A stretch of DNA of 64,000 bases, taken from NCBI RefSeq assembly GCF_000721705.1, contig NZ_JOJL01000004.1:186001-250000 (forward strand), written 5' to 3'. Source of the stretch: Actinoplanes subtropicus. Lineage in GTDB: Bacteria > Actinomycetota > Actinomycetes > Mycobacteriales > Micromonosporaceae. Shown here in pieces: positions 33,269 to 41,455 of the stretch (within the stretch, counting starts at the first letter, position 1; the number at the start of each line of letters is the position of its first letter). Made by a program: the position numbers and the translations under genes. The notes under the pieces are model-generated. The model searched no databases, was not told where the DNA came from, and was given only the letters and a program-made list of their open reading frames with translations.

Positions 33269-33587
33269 GTCGGAGCACGCCACGATGTCAACCCTCACCG
33301 GATCGCTCCTAGGCAACTTCGGGCGTGATCGGCATGCGGGTCCGGTACGGCCACGCAGCGCGGGCCGGCCGCGTGCGCCGCGGCCGACGATAGGGCCCCC
33401 GACCGCCGCCGGGAATGGCTTGGGGAAATCGTTCAGCGGTTCGTAATAGATAGCCGGGAAACAGGATCCGGGTTCTTACGAAACGATGACCGCGCCGCCG
33501 CCCGCCGATCCGCGCGCTCCTGACCTTTCGTATCGGGTGGACGAGGGCCGATGCAGAGGCCTGCGTCTCCGCGTTGAGAGGAATGAC
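33269..33587. other. Intergenic region before DUF1996 gene
   Basis: About 320 bp; no gene or strong hairpin recognised. Holds the promoter of the secreted DUF1996 protein. Confidence 0.4.
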
Positions 33588-35357
33588 ATGAGATCTCGTT
33601 ACAAGCGGCCGGCCAAGGGAAATTCGGCAGTCGTGCGGGTGGTCGCCGCGGCCGCGGCACTCGCGGCGACGGGAGCGCTCGTCGTCACGTTCGTGTCCGG
33701 GGGTGGAAAGGGCAGCGCCGACGCGTCCACCAGCCTGGACGAATACGTTTCGATCAATCGCGTCAAGCCGGATGTCGTCATCCCGAGAAACGGCCGGAAC
33801 GCCTCCGTCGGCCGGTTCACCGTGGATTGCGGGACCAACGGCAACGGCAAATTCAGCCCGGACAACCCGGCTGCCCAGCCCGGCATCAAGAACGGTGCGG
33901 AGCACCTGCACGACTTCGTGGGCAATCTGGCGATCACCGCGTTCTCCTCGAACGCCGACCTGGACGCGTCGGGCACGACGTGCCGCGATGGCGACAAGTC
34001 GGCGTACTTCTGGCCGGTCGTGCGGATCGACAAGTCGGTACGGGCGAGCAACGACCAGGTCCGCCAGCAGCTGGCCGGCACGTCGGCCACGGTGGTGTGC
34101 CCGCCGGTCCGGGACCGCCTACCGGCGGTGCCGGAGGGAGTCGAGGACTCGGTGAACAGCCTGCTGGCCACCATGGACCGGATGGAGAGCTCGGCCGACC
34201 GGAAGGTGCTCGCGGCCCGGGGGGTGAACGCGCAGCTGAACAACGACGTGCTGCGGCAGTTGCGGTCGGCCCGGGCACGGGCGCTGAGCCAGATCGGCGA
34301 CGCGATCCGGAACGCGGGCGGCCAGTGGCCGGCCGGCATGGTCTCGATGGCCGACTGCGACGTCAGCTACGACGCCCTCCACGCCGCGCTGCACGCCGAG
34401 CACGCGGACGCGGGATCGGCGGCCAATCCCCAGGTGCAGTGCCCGAGCGTGCGCGACAAGCTCCCGGGAGTGCCGGGGCGGGCGCTGGACGAGGTCAACC
34501 GCAACCTCGCCGAGTTGGACCGGCAGATCTCGGAGGCGAACCAGCGGCTGGTCACCACCCGGGGCCAGGGCGGCCGGAACTTCGTCCAGAACGCGATCCT
34601 CGGCCCGCTGCGGGCGAAGCGGATCGCGGTCCTCGACCGGATCGCCATCGCTATCGGCCGGAACGGCGCACGGCCACCGGGGCTGGACAAACTGGCGGGC
34701 TGCACCGTCGACGGTCAGCAGCAGAACGGCCAGAACAACGGGGGCGGCCGGCCGACCGCCACTCCGTCGGCGAGCGCCGGCCCGCTGCCCGGCCCGGAGG
34801 GCCGCAACCTCGAACTGCCCAACAACACGGGCCGCATCCTGCGACCGGCGTCGGTGCTGATCGAGTACCGCGGCAACGCGGTGAGCAAGGTCGTACCCAT
34901 GCCGAAGTTCCTGCGCGAGCTCACCGGTGACGCCAAGCCGACCAGCCGCGGACCGGCGAACGCCCGTTCCACCTGGACCTGCTCCGGGTTCGAGAACCGG
35001 CTGTCGGACAAATACCCGATCTGCCCCGAGGGCAGCCAGGTCAAGCGGGTTCAGGACTTCCCCGGCTGCTGGGACGGCAAGAACATCGACAGCGACAACC
35101 ACCGCAGCCACGTCGCCTTCGCCGACAAGAACACCGGTGCCTGCCCGCAAGGCTTCGTCGCCATCCCGCAGCTGCGCATCACCCTCTCGTACACCATTCC
35201 GCAGGACGTGCAGATCAAGGGGCAGTACGCCCTGGACTCGTTCCCCGAGGAGAACCACAACCCGTTCTCGGATCACAACGACTACATCAACGTCAACTCG
35301 GCGCAGACCATGCAGCGCATCGCGACCTGCATCAACAAGGGCACGAACTGCAGCTGA
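33588..35357 (+). CDS. Secreted/membrane-anchored DUF1996 protein
   Basis: 589 residues with an N-terminal membrane/signal helix (VVRVVAAAAALAATGALVVT). The first DUF1996 part (NGAEHLHDFVGN, GDKSAYFWPVVRID) and the last part (CPEGSQVKRVQDFPGCWDGK, SDNHRSHVAFAD, DSFPEENHNPFSDHNDYIN) are the family core. Between them lies an insert of roughly 200 residues of helical repeats with Cys (two copies of CPxVRDxLPxVPxxxxDxVN). GAGAGGA precedes the ATG. Function of DUF1996 is unknown; bacterial members are extracellular. Confidence 0.8.
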   Translation: MRSRYKRPAKGNSAVVRVVAAAAALAATGALVVTFVSGGGKGSADASTSLDEYVSINRVKPDVVIPRNGRNASVGRFTVDCGTNGNGKFSPDNPAAQPGIKNGAEHLHDFVGNLAITAFSSNADLDASGTTCRDGDKSAYFWPVVRIDKSVRASNDQVRQQLAGTSATVVCPPVRDRLPAVPEGVEDSVNSLLATMDRMESSADRKVLAARGVNAQLNNDVLRQLRSARARALSQIGDAIRNAGGQWPAGMVSMADCDVSYDALHAALHAEHADAGSAANPQVQCPSVRDKLPGVPGRALDEVNRNLAELDRQISEANQRLVTTRGQGGRNFVQNAILGPLRAKRIAVLDRIAIAIGRNGARPPGLDKLAGCTVDGQQQNGQNNGGGRPTATPSASAGPLPGPEGRNLELPNNTGRILRPASVLIEYRGNAVSKVVPMPKFLRELTGDAKPTSRGPANARSTWTCSGFENRLSDKYPICPEGSQVKRVQDFPGCWDGKNIDSDNHRSHVAFADKNTGACPQGFVAIPQLRITLSYTIPQDVQIKGQYALDSFPEENHNPFSDHNDYINVNSAQTMQRIATCINKGTNCS

Positions 35358-35372
35358 CCCCGGCCGGCCGAC

Positions 35373-35402
35373 CCGGGTGGGAGCCCAGCGGCTCCCACCC
35401 GG
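35373..35402 (+). terminator. Strong hairpin terminator
   Basis: Perfect 12-bp stem CCGGGTGGGAGC/GCTCCCACCCGG with a 6-base loop, 16 bp after the DUF1996 stop. Confidence 0.85.
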
Positions 35403-35665
35403 ATTCGGCGTCAATCAGCGTCATCCTCCCGGGCCGACGACGTGATCGTCGGGTAATCGGCGTCATCCGCGCGGGTCTGCCTCCTCGCGCTTGCCGAGTG
35501 AGTTGACTCCGTCGCGTGGGGGTGCATAGCCTGGCCGGACATCGACAGGTATCGCTGCGCGTTGGCCTACTCCCCGGCGGTTCCGCGATGTCTCGCACCC
35601 ACGCCCGCGCGCGCTCCTCCGGTCCACCGTCGGCGGGGCGTCGCGCATTCGCAAAGGAGTTGGTT

Positions 35666-36646
35666 TTGCGTACGTCGCGAAGATCGGCCCTCGGGGTCGC
35701 GGTTCTGCTCGCCGTGCCCGCGGCTTTCCTCGGCATCACCGCCCTGTCCTCGGCGGCGGCCACCACCCTGACCGTGGCGGCGGACGGCTCCGCCACCTAC
35801 CGGACCGTCCAGGCCGCGGTGAACGCGGTGCCGGCCAACAACGCGAGCCGGGTCACGATCACGATCAAGGCGGGCACGTACCGGGAGAGCGTGATCATCC
35901 CGTCGAACAAGCCCTACATCACGCTGGAGGGTCTCGGCTCGACCGCGGCCGGGACGGTGATCGTCAACAACAAGCCGGCGTCGACGGCCGGGACCACCGG
36001 GTCGGCCACGGTCTATGTGCAGGCCAAGGAGTTCTACGCCAAGAACCTGACCTTCTCCAACGACTACGACGAGGCGGCGAACGGCGCGTCGCAGGCGCTC
36101 GCCCTGGCGCTCTACGGGGACCGGGCGCGGCTTGGCAACGTGCGGGTCCTCGCCGACCAGGACACGCTGCTGATCTACAACAATGCCCGGGCGTACGTCT
36201 GGAGCTCGTACATCGAAGGCACCGTGGACTTCATCTACGGCAACGGCAGCGCGGTCTTCTACGCCTGCCAGATCTACGAGAAGCGCGGCAGCGGCGGCTA
36301 CCTCACCGCGGCGAACACCCCGTCGAACCAGACGTACGGCTTCCTGATCTACAAGTCGACGATCACGGGAGCGACGGACAACGTCACCTACCTCGGCCGG
36401 CCGTGGGGCGCCGCCGCGCAGGTGACCTATCGGGAGTCGTCGCTGAGCGCCACGATCCGGGTCGCGCAGCCGTGGACCGACATGTCCGGCAACTCGTGGA
36501 AGAACGCGCGCTTCTACGAGTACAGGAACACCGGCGCCGGCGCGACCACGAACGGCAACCGCACGCAGCTCACCGACAGCCAGGCGGCCAACTACACCCC
36601 GCAGAAGTACCTGGCCGGTTCGGACGGCTGGAACCCGATCGGCTGA
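35666..36646 (+). CDS. Secreted pectin methylesterase (CE8)
   Basis: 326 residues. TTG 35666 is preferred because AAAGGAG lies six bases ahead and it opens a normal Sec signal peptide (RTSRRSALGVAVLLAVPAAF). The parallel beta-helix shows the CE8 motifs TIKAGTYRESV, DQDTLLIYN, GTVDFIYGNG (catalytic Asp) and YLGRPWGAAA (catalytic Arg). De-esterifies pectin outside the cell. Stands alone, followed convergently by a peptidase gene after 6 bp. Confidence 0.9.
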   Translation: MRTSRRSALGVAVLLAVPAAFLGITALSSAAATTLTVAADGSATYRTVQAAVNAVPANNASRVTITIKAGTYRESVIIPSNKPYITLEGLGSTAAGTVIVNNKPASTAGTTGSATVYVQAKEFYAKNLTFSNDYDEAANGASQALALALYGDRARLGNVRVLADQDTLLIYNNARAYVWSSYIEGTVDFIYGNGSAVFYACQIYEKRGSGGYLTAANTPSNQTYGFLIYKSTITGATDNVTYLGRPWGAAAQVTYRESSLSATIRVAQPWTDMSGNSWKNARFYEYRNTGAGATTNGNRTQLTDSQAANYTPQKYLAGSDGWNPIG

Positions 36647-36652
36647 CCCGGC

Positions 36653-37768
36653 TCAGGAGAAGTCGCGCAGCCAGCCGAGCAGCGCGTCCCGGTAGGGACG
36701 CAGCGTGGTCAGGTCGACGTATTCGGCCGGTCCGTGCTGACCGTCGCCACCCGGCCCGAAGATGACGGCGTCGATGCCCAGCGCGTGGTAGTAACGGGCG
36801 TCGGCGGCGCCGTGCTTGCGAAGCAACGGGGCCGGGTGGCCGGTCGCCCGGATCGCCTTGCGCAGGGCCACGACCCCTGGGCCCTCCGGGTCGGCGTGGT
36901 GCGGCGCCCCCCACGCGTCGACGGTCACCTCGGCGCCGGTGACCTCGCGCAGGTGGGCGGCGACATCCGGGCCGGTGAAATCCGGATCGGAGGGTGGGAA
37001 GCGGATGTCCAGACGAGCCTCGGCCGCGGCGGGGACCTGGTTGTACGCCTGGTTCGGGGTCTCGATGCGGGCCACGTTGACGGTGGTGGCCCACTCCTCG
37101 GCGGCGGGGACCGGGTAGCGGGCCAGCAGCCGGTCGATCGCCGCGGTCAGCGTCAGCAGCGCGTTGGAGCCGAGCCACGGATAGGCGGCGTGCGCGGCAC
37201 GTCCGGTCGTCCTCAGCCGGGCCTGGCAGATGCCCTTCGACTCGGTGACCACGCGCAGGCCGCTCTGCTCGCCGATCACGACGAATTCCGCCCGCACGCC
37301 GTGCGCCATTTGGTGTGCGGTGCCGTCGGCGCCGCCGACTTCCTCGTCGGTGACCAACTGCAGACCTATGCCGTACGGGAGGGTGGCGGCGGCCTCCCGG
37401 AAGACGGCGGTCAGCACGAGCGCGGCGGCCTTCATGTCCTGGGCGCCGCGGCCGTAGAAGCGGTCGCCGTCGCGCCGCGGGACGAACTGGTCGTCGGGGG
37501 CGGGGACCACGTCGAGATGAGCGTTCAGGATCACTTTGGGATCGGTGGCTCCGGGAGCGGTCAGCAAGGCGCTCGGCTTGCCGTTCGACTCGAAGCGGCG
37601 AACGGCGAGGCCCGGTCCGGCCGCCTCGATCACCAGGTCGAGGGCGCGGCGTAGCTCGGCGGGGCGGTCGGCCGTGGAGCGGATGGTGATCAGCTCGGCG
37701 AGGCGGGGCACGAGATCCTCGACCGAGCGGTCGACCGTCGGCGCGCCGGTGCCATCGGGGTCGGTCAT
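36653..37768 (-). CDS. M20-family metallopeptidase (ArgE/DapE-like)
   Basis: 371 residues. Zinc ligands visible: His84 (NAHLDVVP), Asp111 (GRGAQDMKAA), Glu143 of DEEVGG (Glu142 as base) and Glu167 (GEQSG). A dimerisation lid lies in the middle (AAHAAYPWLGSNALL). Removes an acyl or amino acid group from a small substrate in the cytoplasm; substrate not fixed. The start region is copied in the tandem repeat upstream, which contains two further ATGACCGA starts in other frames. Confidence 0.85.
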   Translation of the reverse strand: MTDPDGTGAPTVDRSVEDLVPRLAELITIRSTADRPAELRRALDLVIEAAGPGLAVRRFESNGKPSALLTAPGATDPKVILNAHLDVVPAPDDQFVPRRDGDRFYGRGAQDMKAAALVLTAVFREAAATLPYGIGLQLVTDEEVGGADGTAHQMAHGVRAEFVVIGEQSGLRVVTESKGICQARLRTTGRAAHAAYPWLGSNALLTLTAAIDRLLARYPVPAAEEWATTVNVARIETPNQAYNQVPAAAEARLDIRFPPSDPDFTGPDVAAHLREVTGAEVTVDAWGAPHHADPEGPGVVALRKAIRATGHPAPLLRKHGAADARYYHALGIDAVIFGPGGDGQHGPAEYVDLTTLRPYRDALLGWLRDFS

Positions 37769-37770
37769 CG

Positions 37771-37934
37771 GTGCCTCGGTTCGGTCATCGGTGCCTCGGT
37801 TCGGTCATCGGTGCCTCGGTTCGGTCGGGCGGTGCCTCGGTTCGGTCGGGCGGTGCCTCGGTTCGGTCGGGCGGTGCCTCGGTTCGGTCGGGCGGTGCCT
37901 CGGCTCGGTCGGGCGGTGCCTCGGCTCGGTCGGG
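37771..37934. repeat. 20/21-bp tandem repeat between peptidase and response regulator
   Basis: Two 20-bp units GTGCCTCGGTTCGGTCATCG (37771, 37791), four 21-bp units GTGCCTCGGTTCGGTCGGGC plus G (37811-37894), then two variants with CGGCTCGG. Two unit classes differ in their last bases, so expansion happened at least twice. The first class repeats the start region of the M20 gene. Confidence 0.9.
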
Positions 37935-37939
37935 GTCGG

Positions 37940-38602
37940 TCATCGGCGCCTCGGGGCGATCAGGCCGGACTCGTACGCCCAGACCACCAGCTGGGCTCGG
38001 TCGCGGCAGTGCAGCTTCATCATCGCCCGGTTGACGTGGGTCTTCACGGTCAGCGGGCTGATCACCATGCGGTCGGCGATCTCGTCGTTGCTCAGGCCGC
38101 GGGCGACCAGTTCGGCGATTTCCTGTTCGCGGGCGGTCAGCATGTCGCGGCCGGCGGCCGGGTCGGTGGGCTGCGGAGCGGTGACGAACTCGCTGATCAG
38201 CGTGCGGGTGACGGCGGGGGCGAGCAGCGCGTCGCCGCGGGCCACCACGGCCACCGCCTGCAGCAGGTCGGCCGGGTCGGCGTCCTTGAGCAGGAAACCG
38301 CTTGCCCCGGCCCGGAGCGCGGCGAACACGTACGAGTCGAGCCCGAAGTTGGTCAGGATCAGCACGCGTACGCAGGCCAGCCCGGGATCGGCGGCGATCC
38401 GGCGGGTGGCCTCGATGCCGTCCAGGCCGGGCATCTGGATGTCCATCAGCACCACGTCCGGGCGCAGCCGGCGGGACTGGTCGACGGCGGCGGCCCCGTC
38501 GGCGGCCTCGCCGACCACCGCCAGGTCGTCCTCGGCGTCCAGCAGCGCCCGGAAGCCGGCCCGCATCAGGGCCTGGTCGTCGGCGAGCAGCACCCGGATC
38601 AC
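37940..38602 (-). CDS. NarL/FixJ-family response regulator
   Basis: 220 residues: receiver (VLLADDQALMRAGF, phospho-Asp in VLMDIQMPGLDG, Lys in FLLKDADP) and LuxR HTH (LTAREQEIAELVARGLSNDE, MVISPLTVKTHVNR). GTG 38602 lies directly after the last repeat copy; it opens VIRVLLADDQ. Partner kinase is the adjacent upstream gene. Controls unknown genes. Confidence 0.9.
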   Translation of the reverse strand: MIRVLLADDQALMRAGFRALLDAEDDLAVVGEAADGAAAVDQSRRLRPDVVLMDIQMPGLDGIEATRRIAADPGLACVRVLILTNFGLDSYVFAALRAGASGFLLKDADPADLLQAVAVVARGDALLAPAVTRTLISEFVTAPQPTDPAAGRDMLTAREQEIAELVARGLSNDEIADRMVISPLTVKTHVNRAMMKLHCRDRAQLVVWAYESGLIAPRRR

Positions 38603-38694
38603 GCGTCGCCGCCCAGCACCCGGTTCATGCGTCGCCGCCCAGCACCCGGTTCCGCGCCGCCGCCCAGCACCCGGTTCATGCGTCGCCGCCCAGC
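38603..38694. repeat. 26-bp tandem duplication at the kinase/regulator junction
   Basis: Units of 26, 25 and 26 bp (38603, 38629, 38654) plus a partial unit in the kinase end (38680-38694). On the coding strand each unit reads GGCGACGC-ATGA-ACCGGGTGCTG-like, joining the kinase C-terminus (GGDA, stop) to the regulator start (xxRVL). Confidence 0.9.
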
Positions 38695-39803
38695 GGGAAG
38701 ACCGCCCGTACGGCAAATCCGCCCTGGTCCCGACGGTCGGCGTGCAGCGTCCCGCCCAGCCCGGTCACCCGCTCCCGCATGCCCCGCAACCCGACCCCGG
38801 GCGTCACCGCGCCCGGGGTAAGCGCTTGCCCGTCGTCGGTCACCGAGACGGTCAGCAGCGCGGGGGAGTAGTCCAGGCGCACCTCGGCCGTGGCCGGGCC
38901 GGCATGCCGGGCCACATTGGTCAGCGCCTCCTGCACCACCCGATACCCGGCCTGGTCCACCTCGTCGGGCAGCGGCGGCGGGGAACCGGTGACGGTCACC
39001 TGCACCGGCACCCCGGCGGCCCGGGTGCGCTCGGCCAGCTCGTCCACCCGGGACAAGCCGATCCGGTCGGCGTCGGCCGGCGAGCGCAACACCTCCAGGG
39101 TCGCCCGCAACTCGCGCATCGCCTCGCCGCTCGCCTCCTGGATGGCCAGCAGCGCCGCGGACGGCTCGTCACCCTGCTTGCGGGCCAGGTGCACGGCGAT
39201 GCCGGCCTGCACCTTCACCACCGAGATGCTGTGCGTCAGCGAGTCGTGCAGGTCGCGGGCGATCCGCAGCCGCTCCTCGCCGGCCCGGCGCAGCGCCATC
39301 TCCTCCCGGGTGCGCTCGGCCTCGGCCGCCCGCTGCTCGACCTGCTCCAGGTACTTGCGGCGCTGCCGGGTGACCAGCCCGGCCACGTTGGCGGCGACGA
39401 ACCAGCCGAGCAGCAGCGAGGTGCGCTCGAAGATCTGCTGGCCGAGCGGGCCGGGCGCCACCGAGATGTCCTTGGCCAGGAACCCGGCGAGGAAGACGAC
39501 GCTGGCGAGCCCGGCGGCCACCTTGTAGCCGCGCCAGGCCGCCACGTAGACCGTGCCGAGCACCGGGAACGCGGCGGACACCCCGGCATGGACCCGGATG
39601 TGCAGGGCGAGCATCGCGGCGGTGGTCACCAGCATGGCCGGCACCGGGAACCGCCGGCACAGCGCGACGGCCACCGCGGTGACCACGATCAGCGCGACGT
39701 CGAGCGGGCGGACCGGGCCGGCGTCGGGCGCGATCGCGGCGTCGGCGAGCAGCAGCGCGCCGATCGCGACGCCGCCGAGGGCGAAGGGAAGGTCGGGACG
39801 CAT
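38676..39803 (-). CDS. Sensor histidine kinase (NarL-type partner)
   Basis: 375 residues. Four to five membrane helices (about 8-150), coiled linker (RKYLEQVEQRAAEAER), HisKA_3 phospho-His in RIARDLHDSLTHSISVVKVQ, and HATPase with RVVQEALTNVARHA (N box) and GVGLRGMRERV (G box). ATG 39803. The gene ends GGDA-stop inside the first repeat copy. Signal unknown; membrane-sensing type. Confidence 0.9.
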   Translation of the reverse strand: MRPDLPFALGGVAIGALLLADAAIAPDAGPVRPLDVALIVVTAVAVALCRRFPVPAMLVTTAAMLALHIRVHAGVSAAFPVLGTVYVAAWRGYKVAAGLASVVFLAGFLAKDISVAPGPLGQQIFERTSLLLGWFVAANVAGLVTRQRRKYLEQVEQRAAEAERTREEMALRRAGEERLRIARDLHDSLTHSISVVKVQAGIAVHLARKQGDEPSAALLAIQEASGEAMRELRATLEVLRSPADADRIGLSRVDELAERTRAAGVPVQVTVTGSPPPLPDEVDQAGYRVVQEALTNVARHAGPATAEVRLDYSPALLTVSVTDDGQALTPGAVTPGVGLRGMRERVTGLGGTLHADRRDQGGFAVRAVFPLGGDA

Positions 39804-39945
39804 GACCGCACTGTAGGACGGCGGGCCGGGCCGGTCATCCTGCATTCGCAGTACGTGGGAGTACCGCGCCGGTTGTGCCCCGGGCCGATCAGGTGCCTGC
39901 GGCGGCACGACGCTTTCCCGGCCGCGCCCGCCGAGCATCTTCGGC

Positions 39946-41031
39946 ATGGCATATCGATTCTTCACCCCGCCACCGGCCCGCTCGGCGACCGGCGCGGTCG
40001 CCGAGGTCTACCGGCAACTGCGCGAGGACTTCATCGGGCCGGCACCCACGTTCCAGGCCCTCTCGGTGGCGCCCGACCTGATGGCCGCCACCTGGACGCT
40101 GATGCGCGAGGCGCTGCTCGCCGGGGACACTTCGCGGATCGATCGCGAGGTCGTGGCGGCGTCGGTTTCCCGGGCCAACCGGTGCCGGTTCTGCGTCGAC
40201 GCCCACGTCACGATGCTGCACGCGCTGGGCTCGCACGAGCTGGCCGAGGTCATCGCGACCGGCGGCACGCCGCCGTCCCCGCGGCACGCGGAACTCGCCG
40301 CGTGGGCCGAGGCGAGCCGGAATCCGCGGGCCGGCGCCTGGGCAAGCGCTTACCCGGCCGAGCTGACCGGGACGCTGCTCGCCTTCCACTTCATCAACCG
40401 GATCGTCTCCGCGCTGCTCGCGCCCGATCTCCTGCCCGGCGGGCTGCAGCGCTTCCCGGCGGTGCGGTCGGCCGGCGGGCGGCTTTATGCGCGAACCGCG
40501 CGGGCCTTCGTCCAGCCGGGGGACGGCACGGTGGGCGACGCCTATGCCGCCCTGCGGGAGGTCACCCGCGGCGGTGGCGAGCTGCTGAGCGCGGCCGCCC
40601 GGGAGACCGTCGCGGCGACTGTGTGGTGGGAAGACGGGCGGCACCCGGACCGGCCCGCCGACTGGGCCAACGACCTGGTCCGTGACCTACCCGCGAGCGA
40701 ACGGGTGGGTGCTCGGATCGTTCTGCTCGCCGCATTCGCGCCGGGCGCGATCAGCGTCGGCGACGTCGGGCTGTGGCGACTCGGGCATCCGGACGACGCC
40801 GATCTCGTACGGCTGATCGCGTACGGGGCGTTCACAGCCACGGAGCACGTCGCCGGCGCGCCCCACGTTGCCGGCACGCCTCAGGTTGCCGGCGTGCCTC
40901 GGGTCGCGGGTGCGTCTCAGGTTGCGGGTGCCTCTCAGGTTGCCGGCGCGTCCGGAGTTGCTGGCGCGCCTCGGGTTCCTCGAGCGCAGCACGTCGCCGG
41001 CGCGCTGGAAGGGGACGGCCGCCATGCGTAA
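39946..41031 (+). CDS. AhpD/carboxymuconolactone-decarboxylase-like protein with repeat tail
   Basis: 361 residues. The AhpD-type redox motif RANRCRFCVDAHVTMLHALG (CxxC...His) lies near residue 82; the domain resembles peroxidase-related proteins. Residues 305-350 are a degenerate 5-residue repeat (VAGAP/VAGAS). Divergent from the kinase gene. It overlaps the next gene by 8 bp and heads an operon with a small membrane protein and a multicopper oxidase, so a redox or copper role is plausible. Confidence 0.75.
   Translation: MAYRFFTPPPARSATGAVAEVYRQLREDFIGPAPTFQALSVAPDLMAATWTLMREALLAGDTSRIDREVVAASVSRANRCRFCVDAHVTMLHALGSHELAEVIATGGTPPSPRHAELAAWAEASRNPRAGAWASAYPAELTGTLLAFHFINRIVSALLAPDLLPGGLQRFPAVRSAGGRLYARTARAFVQPGDGTVGDAYAALREVTRGGGELLSAAARETVAATVWWEDGRHPDRPADWANDLVRDLPASERVGARIVLLAAFAPGAISVGDVGLWRLGHPDDADLVRLIAYGAFTATEHVAGAPHVAGTPQVAGVPRVAGASQVAGASQVAGASGVAGAPRVPRAQHVAGALEGDGRHA
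40845..41008 (+). repeat. 15-bp coding tandem repeat
   Basis: About ten degenerate units of type GTTGCCGGCGCGCCT in frame, giving VAGAP, VAGTP, VAGVP and VAGAS blocks at the tail of the AhpD-like protein. Confidence 0.75.
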
Positions 41032-41455
41032 GGCCTTCGTCGTCTCCAGCGGCGTGCTGCTGGCCGCGTTCGCGTTGCAGTTCGTGTTCGCGGCCGTCGG
41101 CGCGTTCACCAAGCCGGCCGGCGGCGACCATTCGTACCGCCTGCACAGCATCACGGGGACGGCGGTGATCCCGCTGCTGACCCTGCTGACGATCTTGTTC
41201 GCCGCGCTCGCCAAGGCACCCGGCAAACTGATCGGGCTGACCGCCGTGCCGCTCGCGCTGGTGGTGCTGCAGGCCCTGTTGGCCGGGATCGCCACCGGGC
41301 TCACCGACGCCTCCGGCCAGACCACTACGGCCGGCCTGATCGTCGGCGGTCTGCACGCCGTCAACGGCATCGTCGCGGTGCACGTCGTCGTCGCCGTCAT
41401 GCGCGGAGCGCGCAAGCTTCCGGATCGCGCTCCGGTCCTGGTGGAGCAGGCATGA
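41024..41455 (+). CDS. Small four-helix membrane protein
   Basis: 143 residues, four hydrophobic helices, with His in SYRLHSITGT and LHAVNGIVAVHVVV that could bind heme or metal, as in DUF6220-like proteins. Start ATG 41024 overlaps the AhpD-like gene; its stop overlaps the multicopper oxidase start as ATGA. Probable partner of the oxidase in the membrane. Confidence 0.7.
   Translation: MRKAFVVSSGVLLAAFALQFVFAAVGAFTKPAGGDHSYRLHSITGTAVIPLLTLLTILFAALAKAPGKLIGLTAVPLALVVLQALLAGIATGLTDASGQTTTAGLIVGGLHAVNGIVAVHVVVAVMRGARKLPDRAPVLVEQA

Noticed and set aside
37771..37934. CRISPR-like repeats
   Set aside because: Contiguous 20/21-bp units without spacers; derived from adjacent gene start.
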